From positions 5,394,501 to 5,458,500 of the forward strand of contig NZ_JAUSZH010000001.1 in assembly GCF_030817355.1 (NCBI RefSeq): DNA of 64,000 bases, in the 5' to 3' direction. A model generated the notes under the pieces. That model was not told the DNA's origin, made no database searches, and saw nothing but the letters and a program-made list of their open reading frames with translations. Below are positions 47,368 to 56,500 of the stretch, piece after piece. The DNA is from Streptomyces sp. V1I1 (GTDB lineage Bacteria > Actinomycetota > Actinomycetes > Streptomycetales > Streptomycetaceae). Position 1 is the stretch's first letter. Every line of letters begins with the position of its first letter. Both the position numbers and the translations under genes were made by a program.

Positions 47368-48135
47368 TCAGGCAGCGGTGGGCACGCCCAGTTCGCTGTC
47401 CAGCAGGATCGCCTGGTGCAGTTCGTGCAGCTGCCGGCACGGAGCGATTCCCAGCTCGCGGTCGAGCACGGAACGCACGTTGTGGTACGCCTGCAGGGCA
47501 TCGGGCCGCCGGTCGGAGCGGTACAGGGCGAGCATCAGCTGCCGGTGGAACGCCTCGATCAACGGGTGCTTGGCCACCAGTGTGTACAGCGGCCCTACCA
47601 GCTCACGGTGGCGCCCCAGCGTCAGTTCCGCCTCGTTGCGCATCTCGATGCACTCCAGCCGCGTCTCCTCCGCCCAGGTGGCGAATTCGTCCACGATGGA
47701 GCCGCCGCGCAGCTCGCCGAGCACGGTGCCGCGCCACAGCGAGAGGGCCTGGCCGCAGATCGCGGATGCCTCCGCATGGCGCCGGGCCCTGATGGCGGTA
47801 CGGCCCTGCTGTGCCAGCTGCTGGAACTCGTGGGCGTCCAGGGTGCTGTCGCCGAGCTGGAGTACGTAGCCGGGATAGTGGGTCACGATAGGGCTCTTCG
47901 CCCGGTCGTTGCGTTTCAGGAGTTTACGTAGCTGCGATATGTAGACGTGGAGCGTTGCGGTGGCCCGTCGAGGTGGGTGCTCGCCCCAGATCTCGTTGCA
48001 CAGCTGGTCCGTGGAAACGACATCCTCGGCGCGCACCAGCATGGCCGCGAGGAGGGATTCCACTTTTGGCGCGCTGATGGCGAAGATCTCGTCACCGTCA
48101 GTCATGCGCAGGCTTCCCAAGAGTTCGAATCGCAT
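47368..48135 (-). CDS. SARP-family transcriptional activator
   Basis: A 255-residue Streptomyces antibiotic regulatory protein from ATG 48135. The N-terminal OmpR-like winged helix (about 1-95) includes DQLCNEIWGEHPPRRATATL and VYISQLRKLL. The bacterial transcriptional activator domain (about 100-250) contains WAEETRLECIEMRNEAEL and HRQLMLALYRSDRRPDALQAY. SARPs bind heptamer direct repeats 11 bp apart, and repeats of this kind stand before PKS-B, the KASIII-like gene, the acyltransferase operon and the P450 operon. It lies 41 bp after the flavin reductase, probably in one operon. Counterpart in abyssomicin clusters: AbyI. Confidence 0.93.
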   Translation of the reverse strand: MRFELLGSLRMTDGDEIFAISAPKVESLLAAMLVRAEDVVSTDQLCNEIWGEHPPRRATATLHVYISQLRKLLKRNDRAKSPIVTHYPGYVLQLGDSTLDAHEFQQLAQQGRTAIRARRHAEASAICGQALSLWRGTVLGELRGGSIVDEFATWAEETRLECIEMRNEAELTLGRHRELVGPLYTLVAKHPLIEAFHRQLMLALYRSDRRPDALQAYHNVRSVLDRELGIAPCRQLHELHQAILLDSELGVPTAA

Positions 48136-48176
48136 TTTCTTGTTGCCCTTCCGGGGATCGCGGTGACCGACGGCGC

Positions 48177-48734
48177 TCAGCGCGACACTGAGCCGTAGCG
48201 ACCGTCGAGGTACACGAGAGGACGTGCCGCAGCGCCTTCGCGCGCGTAAACCGGCTGGCCGATCACCAAGGTGTGATCACCGGCCGGCAGGTCGTAGACC
48301 TTGCGGCAGACCATCACGGCAGTTACGTCATCGAGCAGCGGCACGCCGTGCGGGCCCGTTCGCCAGCTGGTCGGTGGCGCGAATCGGTCGGCGCCACTGC
48401 GGGCGAAGACAGTGGCCAGCTGCTGCTGGTCTGTCTCCAGAAGGTGTACGGCCACGAACTCCGCCGCGCACACCGTGGCCCAGGAAGAGGCGCGACGGCC
48501 CACTCCGAAGGACACCAGAGGCGGTGCGGAGGAAAGTGAGGCAAGTGAGGTCGCGGTGAACCCGACGGGCCCGCCCTCTCCCGCCGCTGTGACAATTGCC
48601 ACACCGGCAGGGTGTTTGCGGAAAACCCGACGGAACGCCTCTTCGGCTATCGGCTGTGCGTCCGTAGATCTCGCGGACGGACATTTGCTGGACGCGGACC
48701 ATACGTGATGATGGGCGATCCCACCTTGACTCAC
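48177..48734 (-). CDS. Flavin reductase (FMN-binding split-barrel)
   Basis: A 185-residue NAD(P)H:flavin oxidoreductase of the two-component monooxygenase type. The core reads FRRVFRKHPAGVAIVTAAGE, GFTATSLASLSSAPPLVSFG and GDHTLVIGQPVYARE, all typical of the HpaC/ActVB group. GTG 48734 is chosen because CAGGGGG stands 6 bp upstream; ATG 48764 would add ten residues but has no clear ribosome site. It would supply FMNH2 to one or both MsnO8-type LLM enzymes. Counterpart: AbyZ. It lies between the LAL and SARP genes on the minus strand. Confidence 0.9.
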   Translation of the reverse strand: MSQGGIAHHHVWSASSKCPSARSTDAQPIAEEAFRRVFRKHPAGVAIVTAAGEGGPVGFTATSLASLSSAPPLVSFGVGRRASSWATVCAAEFVAVHLLETDQQQLATVFARSGADRFAPPTSWRTGPHGVPLLDDVTAVMVCRKVYDLPAGDHTLVIGQPVYAREGAAARPLVYLDGRYGSVSR

Positions 48735-48819
48735 ATCAACCCCCTGAAGGAACGGCGCCGGCATCGGACCAGCGGTCCAATGCCTCGTTCATCGCGCTGA
48801 CTTCAGGTTTTCAGAGGGC

Positions 48820-51714
48820 TCACGTACTTACATCAGTGGAAATACGTACGGCCATGAGCCGGGCCAGCTCGGCCCGTGATCCGATCTCCAATTTGCGGTA
48901 GATACGTGAGAGATGGACTTCCACTGTGCGCGGGCTCACTTTCAGTGCCTCCGCGATCTCACGGGTCCGCTGGCCGGTGCCGGCGAACCGCGCCACCTCC
49001 AGCTCCCGCTGGGTCAGCAGACCGAGATCGGGCACCGCCGGTATGGGGGCGGGCGACAGGGCATGGCAGCCCCTGCCCAATGAGCTCTCCAGCGGAGCGT
49101 CAGGGCTCAGTCGCGCGAAGAGAAGCACGCTCCACTGCTCGGCCAGCTCCTGCGCCGACGCCCACAGTCCCGCCGCTCTCTCCGGGCGGCTGCTGACGCT
49201 CGCCGCCCGCGCGGCGCGGATGTGTGCCGTCAGCCTCAGAAGCCTCAACTGCGCGTTGTCGAAGGCACGTTCCGCCTGCTGGTACGCGGCCACCGCGGAG
49301 TCCGGGTCGTCCTGCTGGCTGAGCACATGCCCGCGTGCCAGCAGTGCGTATGCCCGGGTGTGCGGCAGACGGCATGCCTGGGCCGCATGTGCCGCGCGGT
49401 CGGCCCACCATGGGGCGCTTCCGGTGCCGCTGGACAGCGAGGCGAGGGTGAGCAGTTCGTAGCCCCGCGTGCGCTGCGGCAGCTCAAGTGCCTTCAGGTC
49501 CGAGGGGCCGAGCTCCAGGACCAGGCTCAGACACCGTTCGGGGCTGCCCTGCAGCAGCAGCGACTCGCCGAGCGTGAGCACCGCGGCGCAGTGCCAGCTT
49601 CCCGACGAGGGCCTCAGCGCGCGCAGCGCCTCCTCCGTCAGTGCCGAGGCCCGGCTGCTGCCGGGCGGTTCCGCATAGGTGACACACAGCGCCTCCTGGG
49701 CCAGGGTGAAGGCGCGCAACTGCTCGGCGCCGAGGTAGCCGGCCAGATCTGTCGCTTCGGCGGCGGACCGTCGCGCGCTCTCGAGCCGGCCTTGGCGCAG
49801 CTGGGCCTCGGCGAGTCCGCTCAGCAGCACGGGCAGCATCGCGTTGTGCGAGCAGTCCCGGACCACCGCGATGCCGCGCTCGTAGAAGGATTCCGCTTCT
49901 CGCGGCCGCCCCAGCCCTGATGCGCACCAGCCGAGGAGAGCGAAGTACTCGGTGTGGAAGTACACCTCCGAGTTGCTCAGCTCGTCCATCTGACGCACAG
50001 CCGCGTCGTACGACGCCAGGCACTGCTTGGTACGGCCAACGGTGAGTTCGCCCAGCGCGTGCAGCGCCATCGCCCCGGCCCTGGTCACCGGTTGACCGCC
50101 CGCGCGGGCCAGCAGCAGGGCCTCGGCCGCCAGGTCCGGCAGGTCGTCGCTCCCGCGCAGCGAGGAGACGATGCCCCGGTAGATCACGAGCCGGGCGAGC
50201 AGATCGTTGTCGGCGTCGCCGATCGCCGAGAGCGCGGCGAGTTCGGTTCTGAGCAGAGCGTCCGCCTCGGCGAACCGGCCGTGCAGGCATTCGACGATTA
50301 CACAGAGCCGGATCGCCGCGCGGTGCGCCTCGTTCGGCCCCATCGCGGAGCCCTGCGTCAGCTGCTGCTGAAGCGCTTGGTCGTCGGCCAGATAATTGGC
50401 CGCGCGCAGCGCCCGTGCCAGCGGCGGAATCAGACCGAGGAGCCTGCCTGTCGACTCCTCCGACAGCCCGTGCAGCGCGAACAACAGCCAGCGGACAGCG
50501 TCGACGGGCGAGCTCAGCGCGGTCTCCTCGCCGGCCCGGGCCAGCGTCTCCAGGTCTTCCGGGGTGAAGCTGTTGGTGGACAGCTCGATATGGACGGCGC
50601 GCTCGGAGGCGGAAGCCGCACGGCGGTTGAGCACGGTCAGCGCCCTGCGGTGGGCCTGGGACCGCCAGCAGCGGTCGGCCTGGTCGTGCAGAAGCCTGCG
50701 CAGCACCGGGTGACGGAAGGCGAGTTGCGCGGCGGAGCAGCTCAACGGGCGCAGTACGTCGAGCTGGATGAGACCGCTGACGATCGAGCACACCTCGTCG
50801 ATCGGCAGCTCGGACACCGCTGACAGCTCTTCCCGGCTGAACCGGTCACCGAGCACCGCTCCCGACTCGGCCACCAGCCGCTCGCCGGGATCGAGCACGG
50901 CCAGTTCGGCCGCCAGCGGGGCCAGCCGTCCGGTGAGCAGACTGGTCCGTAACGCCGGGCTGAGCGGGGCGGACTCGCCCAGCACCAGCAGATACAGCGG
51001 ATTGCCGCGGCTCTCATGGAGAACGGACGGCAGCCAGCTCGTGTCGGTCCGCACCCCGAGCAGCCGGGCTGCCTGATCGAGGTTCATCGGCTCCAGCTCG
51101 ATGCGGCTGACGTGCTCCTGCTCCACCCCCTGGGCGAGGGTGCTCAGGAGGGACGGGGCGGCCTGCCGGGGCCGGTGCGCGATCACGATCAGTATCGGCG
51201 CCCGGACCGACCAGCGTGCCAGATGGTCGGCGAGCTCCAGGGACTTCGGGTCGGCCCAGTGGAAGTCGTCGAGCACCAGGAGCAGTCCGCTGCCTGCGGA
51301 CTGGGTGAGCAGGGCATGCACAGCCTGTGACAGCGGGAGCGGTTGGAGCCCACTGCCCCGGCCGCCGAGCCGGGCACACAGTCCGGCTCGCAGTAACTCG
51401 GCGTGTTCGGGAGAGAGGGCGGCAAGGCGTTCCTGTGTCATGAGGCCGTTCAGCGCCCGGGTGAATACATGCAATACGTCGTGCTGTTCGGCTGGATAGC
51501 AGCGGCCGTCGAGCACCGTGATGCCACGGTCCCGCGCCGAGGAGGCCAATTGCGCGAGCAACCTGCTCTTTCCCGAGCCGGGCTCACCCAGCAGCTCGAC
51601 GATGCCGCCGTGGCCGTCTTCCAGACGCTTGAGTGCGCGTAAGAGCTGAAGCGACTCCTCGCAGCGCACCGAGGATATTCGTGATGAACTCTCTATGATC
51701 AACGGCGTATTCAC
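48820..51714 (-). CDS. LAL-family (large ATP-binding LuxR) regulator with three TTA codons
   Basis: A 964-residue regulator. GTG 51714 is chosen for GGGGAAGG 9-10 bp upstream; GTG 51771 would add 19 residues. Near the N terminus lies an AAA ATPase with Walker A LGEPGSGKSRLL and Walker B LLLVLDDFHWAD, then a long helical TPR-like middle, and a C-terminal LuxR helix-turn-helix (LTQRELEVARFAGTGQRTRE then IAEALKVSPRTVEVHLSRIY). TTA leucine codons are at 51642-51640, 51396-51394 and 50952-50950, all in frame, so translation should depend on the bldA tRNA and be delayed to development. Likely top activator of the cluster, counterpart of AbyH. Confidence 0.92.
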   Translation of the reverse strand: MNTPLIIESSSRISSVRCEESLQLLRALKRLEDGHGGIVELLGEPGSGKSRLLAQLASSARDRGITVLDGRCYPAEQHDVLHVFTRALNGLMTQERLAALSPEHAELLRAGLCARLGGRGSGLQPLPLSQAVHALLTQSAGSGLLLVLDDFHWADPKSLELADHLARWSVRAPILIVIAHRPRQAAPSLLSTLAQGVEQEHVSRIELEPMNLDQAARLLGVRTDTSWLPSVLHESRGNPLYLLVLGESAPLSPALRTSLLTGRLAPLAAELAVLDPGERLVAESGAVLGDRFSREELSAVSELPIDEVCSIVSGLIQLDVLRPLSCSAAQLAFRHPVLRRLLHDQADRCWRSQAHRRALTVLNRRAASASERAVHIELSTNSFTPEDLETLARAGEETALSSPVDAVRWLLFALHGLSEESTGRLLGLIPPLARALRAANYLADDQALQQQLTQGSAMGPNEAHRAAIRLCVIVECLHGRFAEADALLRTELAALSAIGDADNDLLARLVIYRGIVSSLRGSDDLPDLAAEALLLARAGGQPVTRAGAMALHALGELTVGRTKQCLASYDAAVRQMDELSNSEVYFHTEYFALLGWCASGLGRPREAESFYERGIAVVRDCSHNAMLPVLLSGLAEAQLRQGRLESARRSAAEATDLAGYLGAEQLRAFTLAQEALCVTYAEPPGSSRASALTEEALRALRPSSGSWHCAAVLTLGESLLLQGSPERCLSLVLELGPSDLKALELPQRTRGYELLTLASLSSGTGSAPWWADRAAHAAQACRLPHTRAYALLARGHVLSQQDDPDSAVAAYQQAERAFDNAQLRLLRLTAHIRAARAASVSSRPERAAGLWASAQELAEQWSVLLFARLSPDAPLESSLGRGCHALSPAPIPAVPDLGLLTQRELEVARFAGTGQRTREIAEALKVSPRTVEVHLSRIYRKLEIGSRAELARLMAVRISTDVST

Positions 51715-51795
51715 GATGACGATACCTTCCCCCTCGAGGTTAGACGTCTCGTGCGAAACGATAACGATCACTCACTGTCCATGGTACGTGTCGGT

Positions 51796-51813
51796 TGTTA
51801 CGGTGGTCTAAAC
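51796..51813 (-). promoter_or_regulatory. Possible SARP-type repeat pair upstream of the LAL gene
   Basis: On the minus strand GTTTAGA (51813) and CGTAACA (51802) begin 11 bp apart, and TACCAT, a fair -10, follows 9 bp after the second. Only two copies are seen, so this is weaker than the sites at 32.95 and 38.4 kb. Confidence 0.3.
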
Positions 51814-51845
51814 CAACAAGAAGCATGTGAAAGTGATATGGGCGT

Positions 51846-51873
51846 GCCCTGGCCGGCTGTCGCCGGCCAGGGC
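51846..51873. terminator. Terminator after the MFS exporter gene
   Basis: GCCCTGGCCGGC (51846-51857) pairs perfectly with GCCGGCCAGGGC (51862-51873) around a TGTC loop, 28 bp beyond the MFS stop in its direction of transcription. Confidence 0.85.
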
Positions 51874-51901
51874 TTCCCAGGGAGCCTGCGGGGTGTCCGG
51901 C

Positions 51902-53431
51902 CTACTGGGCCCTGACCTCGCGCGAAGCGTTTTCGGTTTGCTCCTGCGCCGGTTCGCCGCCGGCTGCCGACGGGACTGTGCGCATGATGAGGGTGAGCAG
52001 GATGGTTGCCGCGGTGAATCCGGCTCCCCAGGCGAAGGCCGTGGTCACACCCTCGGTGAGGATGAAGTCCGCGACACCCTTGGTGTCGAGGCCCGCGGGG
52101 ACGTCGTCCGCGGCGCTGCGGCTCGCGGAGCCGAAGACGGTGACCATGATGGCCAGGCCGAGCGCGCCGCCGATCTGCTGCATGACGTTCAGCAGGCCCG
52201 ACGCGGCACCGGTCTCTTCCGGTTCGATGCCGGACATCAGGATGGTGGTAACTCCGACCAGCAGCGTGCCCATGCCCAGGCCGGCGACCAGCATCGGGCC
52301 GAGCAGCGCCGAAACGTAGTCGGAGGTCGGGGTGATCTGGGCGAACCACACCAGGCCGACGCTGATGGCGGCCGCGCCGACCGCGGTGAGCACCCTCGGG
52401 CCGAAGCGCGGCAGCAGCTTCGCCGCAATGCTGGAGGTGGCCAGGATCAGCAGCGCCAGCGGTACGAACGCCATGCCCGCCTGGATCGGGGTGAAGCCCC
52501 TGACCTCCTGGAGGAACTGGGTGAGGAAGAAGAACATGGCGTTGCCGGCCGCCATGACGAACAGCAGCGACAGGTATCCGGTCGCGCGGTTGCGGTCGGC
52601 GAACAGCCGCAGCGGGGTGATCGGCTGCCGTGCGTTGGTCTCGATGAAGAAGAAGACGACGAGCAGTAGGACGGCCAGGGCGAAGGAACCCAGCGTGAGT
52701 GCGTCACCCCAGCCGCTCTCCGCGGCCCGGATGAAGCCGTACACCAGCGCGGTCATACCGACCGTGGACGTGAGCGCGCCGCCCAGGTCGAAGCGGGCCG
52801 GTGTCCGGTCGGTCTCGTGAATGAACATCGGCGCGACGATCAGCAGCACCACACCGATGGGCACATTGATGAAGAGCACCCAGCGCCAGGAGAGCCAGTC
52901 GGTCAGCAGGCCGCCGCCGATCAGGCCGATCGCGGCGCCGGAGCCGGAGACCGCGGCATACGCGCCGAGCGCGCGGGCCCTGGACTTCTCGTCGGTGAAG
53001 TGGGTCGCGATCAGCGCGAGCACGGTGGGTGCCGCGATCGCCGCGCCCACGCCTTGCAGGGCCCGGGCGATGAGCAGCATCGCCGCGGAGTTGGACAGCC
53101 CGCCGAGCAGGGAGGCGGCGGTGAACACCGTGACACCGATGAGCAGTCCACGGCGGTGTCCCAGCACGTCTCCGGCCCGGCCGCCGAGGAGCAGCAGTCC
53201 TCCGAAGGTGAGCAGATAGGAGCTCAGCACCCAGGAGAGGCCCGTCGGGGTGAAGTCGAGCGCTTCCTTGACCTCGGGAAGGGCGATGTTCACCACGTTG
53301 ACGTCGAGGATCAGCATTGTCTGGAGGGCGAGGACGATGACGAGCACCATGCCGGGACGGCGGGTTGCGGCATCGTCGCCCTTGGGTGGGGGGCTCTGGC
53401 CCGCAGTGCTCGTGACGGTCTCTTCACTCAT
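51902..53431 (-). CDS. MFS exporter, DHA2 (EmrB/QacA) family, 14 helices
   Basis: A 509-residue drug:proton antiporter. ATG 53431 has GAGGAG upstream; in-frame codons further up are inside the promoter. Family motifs are LILDVNVVNIALPEVKEAL in helix 1, GGRAGDVLGHRRGLL after helix 2 (motif A) and GSGAAIGLIGGGLLTDWLSW in helix 5 (motif C). It probably exports the finished polyketide; counterpart AbyD. The promoter carries two copies of the operator also found before the second LLM gene, so it should be induced by a ligand, presumably the product. It lies directly after PKS-C with 100 bp between. Confidence 0.93.
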   Translation of the reverse strand: MSEETVTSTAGQSPPPKGDDAATRRPGMVLVIVLALQTMLILDVNVVNIALPEVKEALDFTPTGLSWVLSSYLLTFGGLLLLGGRAGDVLGHRRGLLIGVTVFTAASLLGGLSNSAAMLLIARALQGVGAAIAAPTVLALIATHFTDEKSRARALGAYAAVSGSGAAIGLIGGGLLTDWLSWRWVLFINVPIGVVLLIVAPMFIHETDRTPARFDLGGALTSTVGMTALVYGFIRAAESGWGDALTLGSFALAVLLLVVFFFIETNARQPITPLRLFADRNRATGYLSLLFVMAAGNAMFFFLTQFLQEVRGFTPIQAGMAFVPLALLILATSSIAAKLLPRFGPRVLTAVGAAAISVGLVWFAQITPTSDYVSALLGPMLVAGLGMGTLLVGVTTILMSGIEPEETGAASGLLNVMQQIGGALGLAIMVTVFGSASRSAADDVPAGLDTKGVADFILTEGVTTAFAWGAGFTAATILLTLIMRTVPSAAGGEPAQEQTENASREVRAQ

Positions 53432-53454
53432 GGTTCGGACATCTCCTCGAAAGG

Positions 53455-53514
53455 TAAACGGGGACCTTCCTCGCTTCGTATCAGGAAGATACAGGGAGGG
53501 TCCCCGTTTATCAA
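53455..53514 (-). promoter_or_regulatory. MFS promoter with two inverted operator copies
   Basis: On the minus strand: -35 TTGATA (53514-53509), 17-bp spacer AACGGGGACCCTCCCTG, -10 TATCTT (53491-53486). A second copy in opposite orientation (AACGGGGACCTTCCTCG, plus strand, 53457-53473) lies just downstream of the expected start. The outer arms TAAACGGGGACC (53455-53466) and GGTCCCCGTTTA (53499-53510) are perfect complements. Confidence 0.8.
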
Positions 53515-53531
53515 TCACCCGCATGTTTCGG

Positions 53532-56500
53532 TCAGTTGACGCCAAGTTCCCGGTCGATGAAGTCGAAGATCTCGTCGTCCGAAGCGGCGGTCAGCGACAC
53601 CGCCTCCGTCCCGTTCGCCTCCGGCTCCCGGCCGTCCGACTCCAGGCGCAGAAGCAGGTCCCGCACCCGGCCGGTCAGCCTGGTGCGCCCACCGTCCGCC
53701 GCGGACAGGGAGGACAGCCGAGCCTCGATCCGGTCCAGATCCGCCAGTACGGACGTCACGGCGTCGGCCTCGGCGGGCGCGAGCGCGGTCAGCAGATGCT
53801 GGGCGAGTGAGAGCGGCGTCGGATGGTCGAAGACGAGCGTGCTGGGCAGCCGGAGCCCGAAGGCCGAGTTGAGCCGGTTGCGCAGCTCCACCGAGGTGAG
53901 CGAATCGAAGCCCAGATCCTTGAACGGACGTTTCGTGCCGACCCCGTTGGCGTCGGTGTGCCCGAGCACCGTGGCTACATGACCACGCACCAGGTCGAGC
54001 AGCAGTTCCAGCCGCTCCCCGGCACCCAGCGCGCCAAGCCGCTCCTGAACCGTCGGCCCCCCCGCCGGACCCGCGGAACCGCCCGCAGCCTTGCGTACCG
54101 CCCCCCGGGTCTCGCCCGCCAGCTCACCGAAGAGCGCCGGGAGCATGCCGGCGCGTGCCCGGCTACGCAGGGCCACGAGATCCAGGCCGACGCCGACGGC
54201 AAGCGGCTGACGACCAGACAGCGCCGCGTCGAAGAGCGCGAGGCCCTGCTCGGACTCCAGCGGAAGGATGCCGTCCCGGGCCATGCGGGCAAGGTCGGCG
54301 TCGCCGAGGCCTTCCGTCATGGAACTGCTCTCGTCCCAGAGTCCCCAGGCGAGGGAGGTGGCGGGGAGTCCGAGGGTGTGGCGGTGGTGGGCGAGTGCGT
54401 CGAGGAAGGTGTTGGCGGCGGCGTAGTTGGCTTGTCCTGGGGTGCCGGTGAGGCCGGAGATGGAGGAGTAGAGGACGAAGTTGGTGAGGTTGTGGTGGGT
54501 GGTGAGGTGGTGGAGGTTCCAGGCTGCGTCGGTTTTGGGGCGGAGGGTGGTGTCGAGGTGTTGGGGTGTCTGGGCGGTGAGGGTTGCGTCGTCGAGTACG
54601 CCGGCGGTGTGGATGACGGCGGTGAGGGCGTGGGTGTGGGGGATGGTGTCGAGGAGGGTGGTGAGGGCGTCCGGGTCGCTTGCGTCGCAGGCTTCGATGC
54701 GTACGTGGGCGCCCAGTGCGGTGAGTTCGGCGGTGAGTTCGGTGGCGCCGGGGGCTTGGGGTCCGCGGCGGCTGATCAACAGCAGGTGGCGCGTGCTGTG
54801 CTGGGTGATGAGGTGGCGGGCGAGGAGGCTGCCGAGGGTGCCGGTCGCGCCGGTGATCAGCACCGTCCCCTCCGGATCCAGCGGTGCAGGCAGCGTCAGC
54901 AGCGCCTTGCCGGTGTGCCGTGCCTGGCTGAGATGGCGCAGCGCCTCCGGCGCGTGGCTGACGTCCCACGCCGTCACCGGCAGTGGCCGAAGTGCCCCCG
55001 ACTCGAAGAGCCGCACCAGCTCGGTCAGCATCTCCTGGACGCGCTCAGGGGGCACCCGCATCAGGTCGTACGCCGTATACGTCACGCCCTTGAACCGCTC
55101 CTCCACCTCCGCCGCATCCCGGATGTCCGTCTTGCCCATCTCGAGGAAACGGCCGCCGGGCGCCAGCAGCCGCAGTGAGGCGTCCACATACTCCTGGGCG
55201 AGCGAGTTGAGCACCACGTCGAATCCCCGGCCTTCGGTGGCCGACCGGTAATGCTCCTCGAAATCGAGGGCGCGGGTCGAGGCGATCCTGGCCTCGTCGA
55301 CACCGAGTGACCGCAGCACCTCCCACTTGGGCCGACTCGCCGTGCCGTACACCTCCAGGCCCCAGTGCTGGGCGAGTTGCAGCGCGGCCATGCCCACGCC
55401 GCCGGTCGCTGCGTGCACCAGCAGAGACTCGCCCCGGCGCGCCTTCGCGAGATCGACCAGACCGTAGTACGCCGTGAGGAAGACGACCGGGATCACCGCG
55501 GCGTCGGTGAAGCTCCAGCCCACCGGCATCCGCGCCACCCATCGGTGGTCCGTGACCGCCACCGGGCCGATCGCGCCCAGCGGGAACAGACCCATCACAC
55601 GGTCGCCGGGCGAGACCGAGGTGACCTCCGGACCCGTCTCCAGGACCACACCGGCCGCCTCGCCGCCGATGCGCGCCTCGTCGCCCGGGTACATGCCGAG
55701 ACCGACCAGCACATCGCGGAAATTCAGTCCGCCGGCGCGCACCGCCACCCGCACCTCGCCCGGGCCCAACGGCGCGCCCGCCTCGGGCGCGGGCAGCAGA
55801 GCCAGGTTGCCGAGCGTGCCGGTGCTGTGCACGTCGAGCCGCCAGTGCTCGGTGTCCACCGGCGGCACCAGCACCTCGGACGCGGAGTCCGCGCGCACGA
55901 TCCTGGGCGCGTAGACCCCGCCGTCCCGCACGGCCAGTTGGTACTCGTCGCCGGCGAGGAGCGCGGACACGACTGTCTCCGCCACATCTGCCCGGTCCCC
56001 GAGAGCCCTGTCCAGGTCCAGCAGCGCGAACCGGCCCGGGTGTTCGGACCGCGCGCTACGGCCCAGACCCCACACGGTGGACGCCGCGAGATCCTGGATC
56101 TCCGGGCCGGGCCGGGCGGCCACCGCCCCCTGTGTGACCAGCACCAGACGCGCGTCGTCCGAGCCGTCGTCGGCCGGCCAGTCCTGCGCCAGCCAGCCCT
56201 GGGCCAGTTCGAGCGCGCGGGTGCTCAGAGCGCGAGCCCGGTCGGGGACCGTACCGTCCGTCTCGTCGCCGACGAAGCTCGCCAGCACCATCCCGGGCGC
56301 GGGCGAACCGGCCTCCACCGCTGCGCGCAGCGACGCCAGATCGGCGTGGGCAGGCACGCCGAGCGCCTCGGCGAGCCCGAGCGGGTCGGGCCCCAGGACG
56401 ACAACGCTGCCCGGCGCCGCCGCGGCGTCGGTGGCCTGCAGCGGCTTCCACTCCAGCAGGTGGAGCGGCGTACGCGACAGGGCGGAGCTGTTGCCACCCG

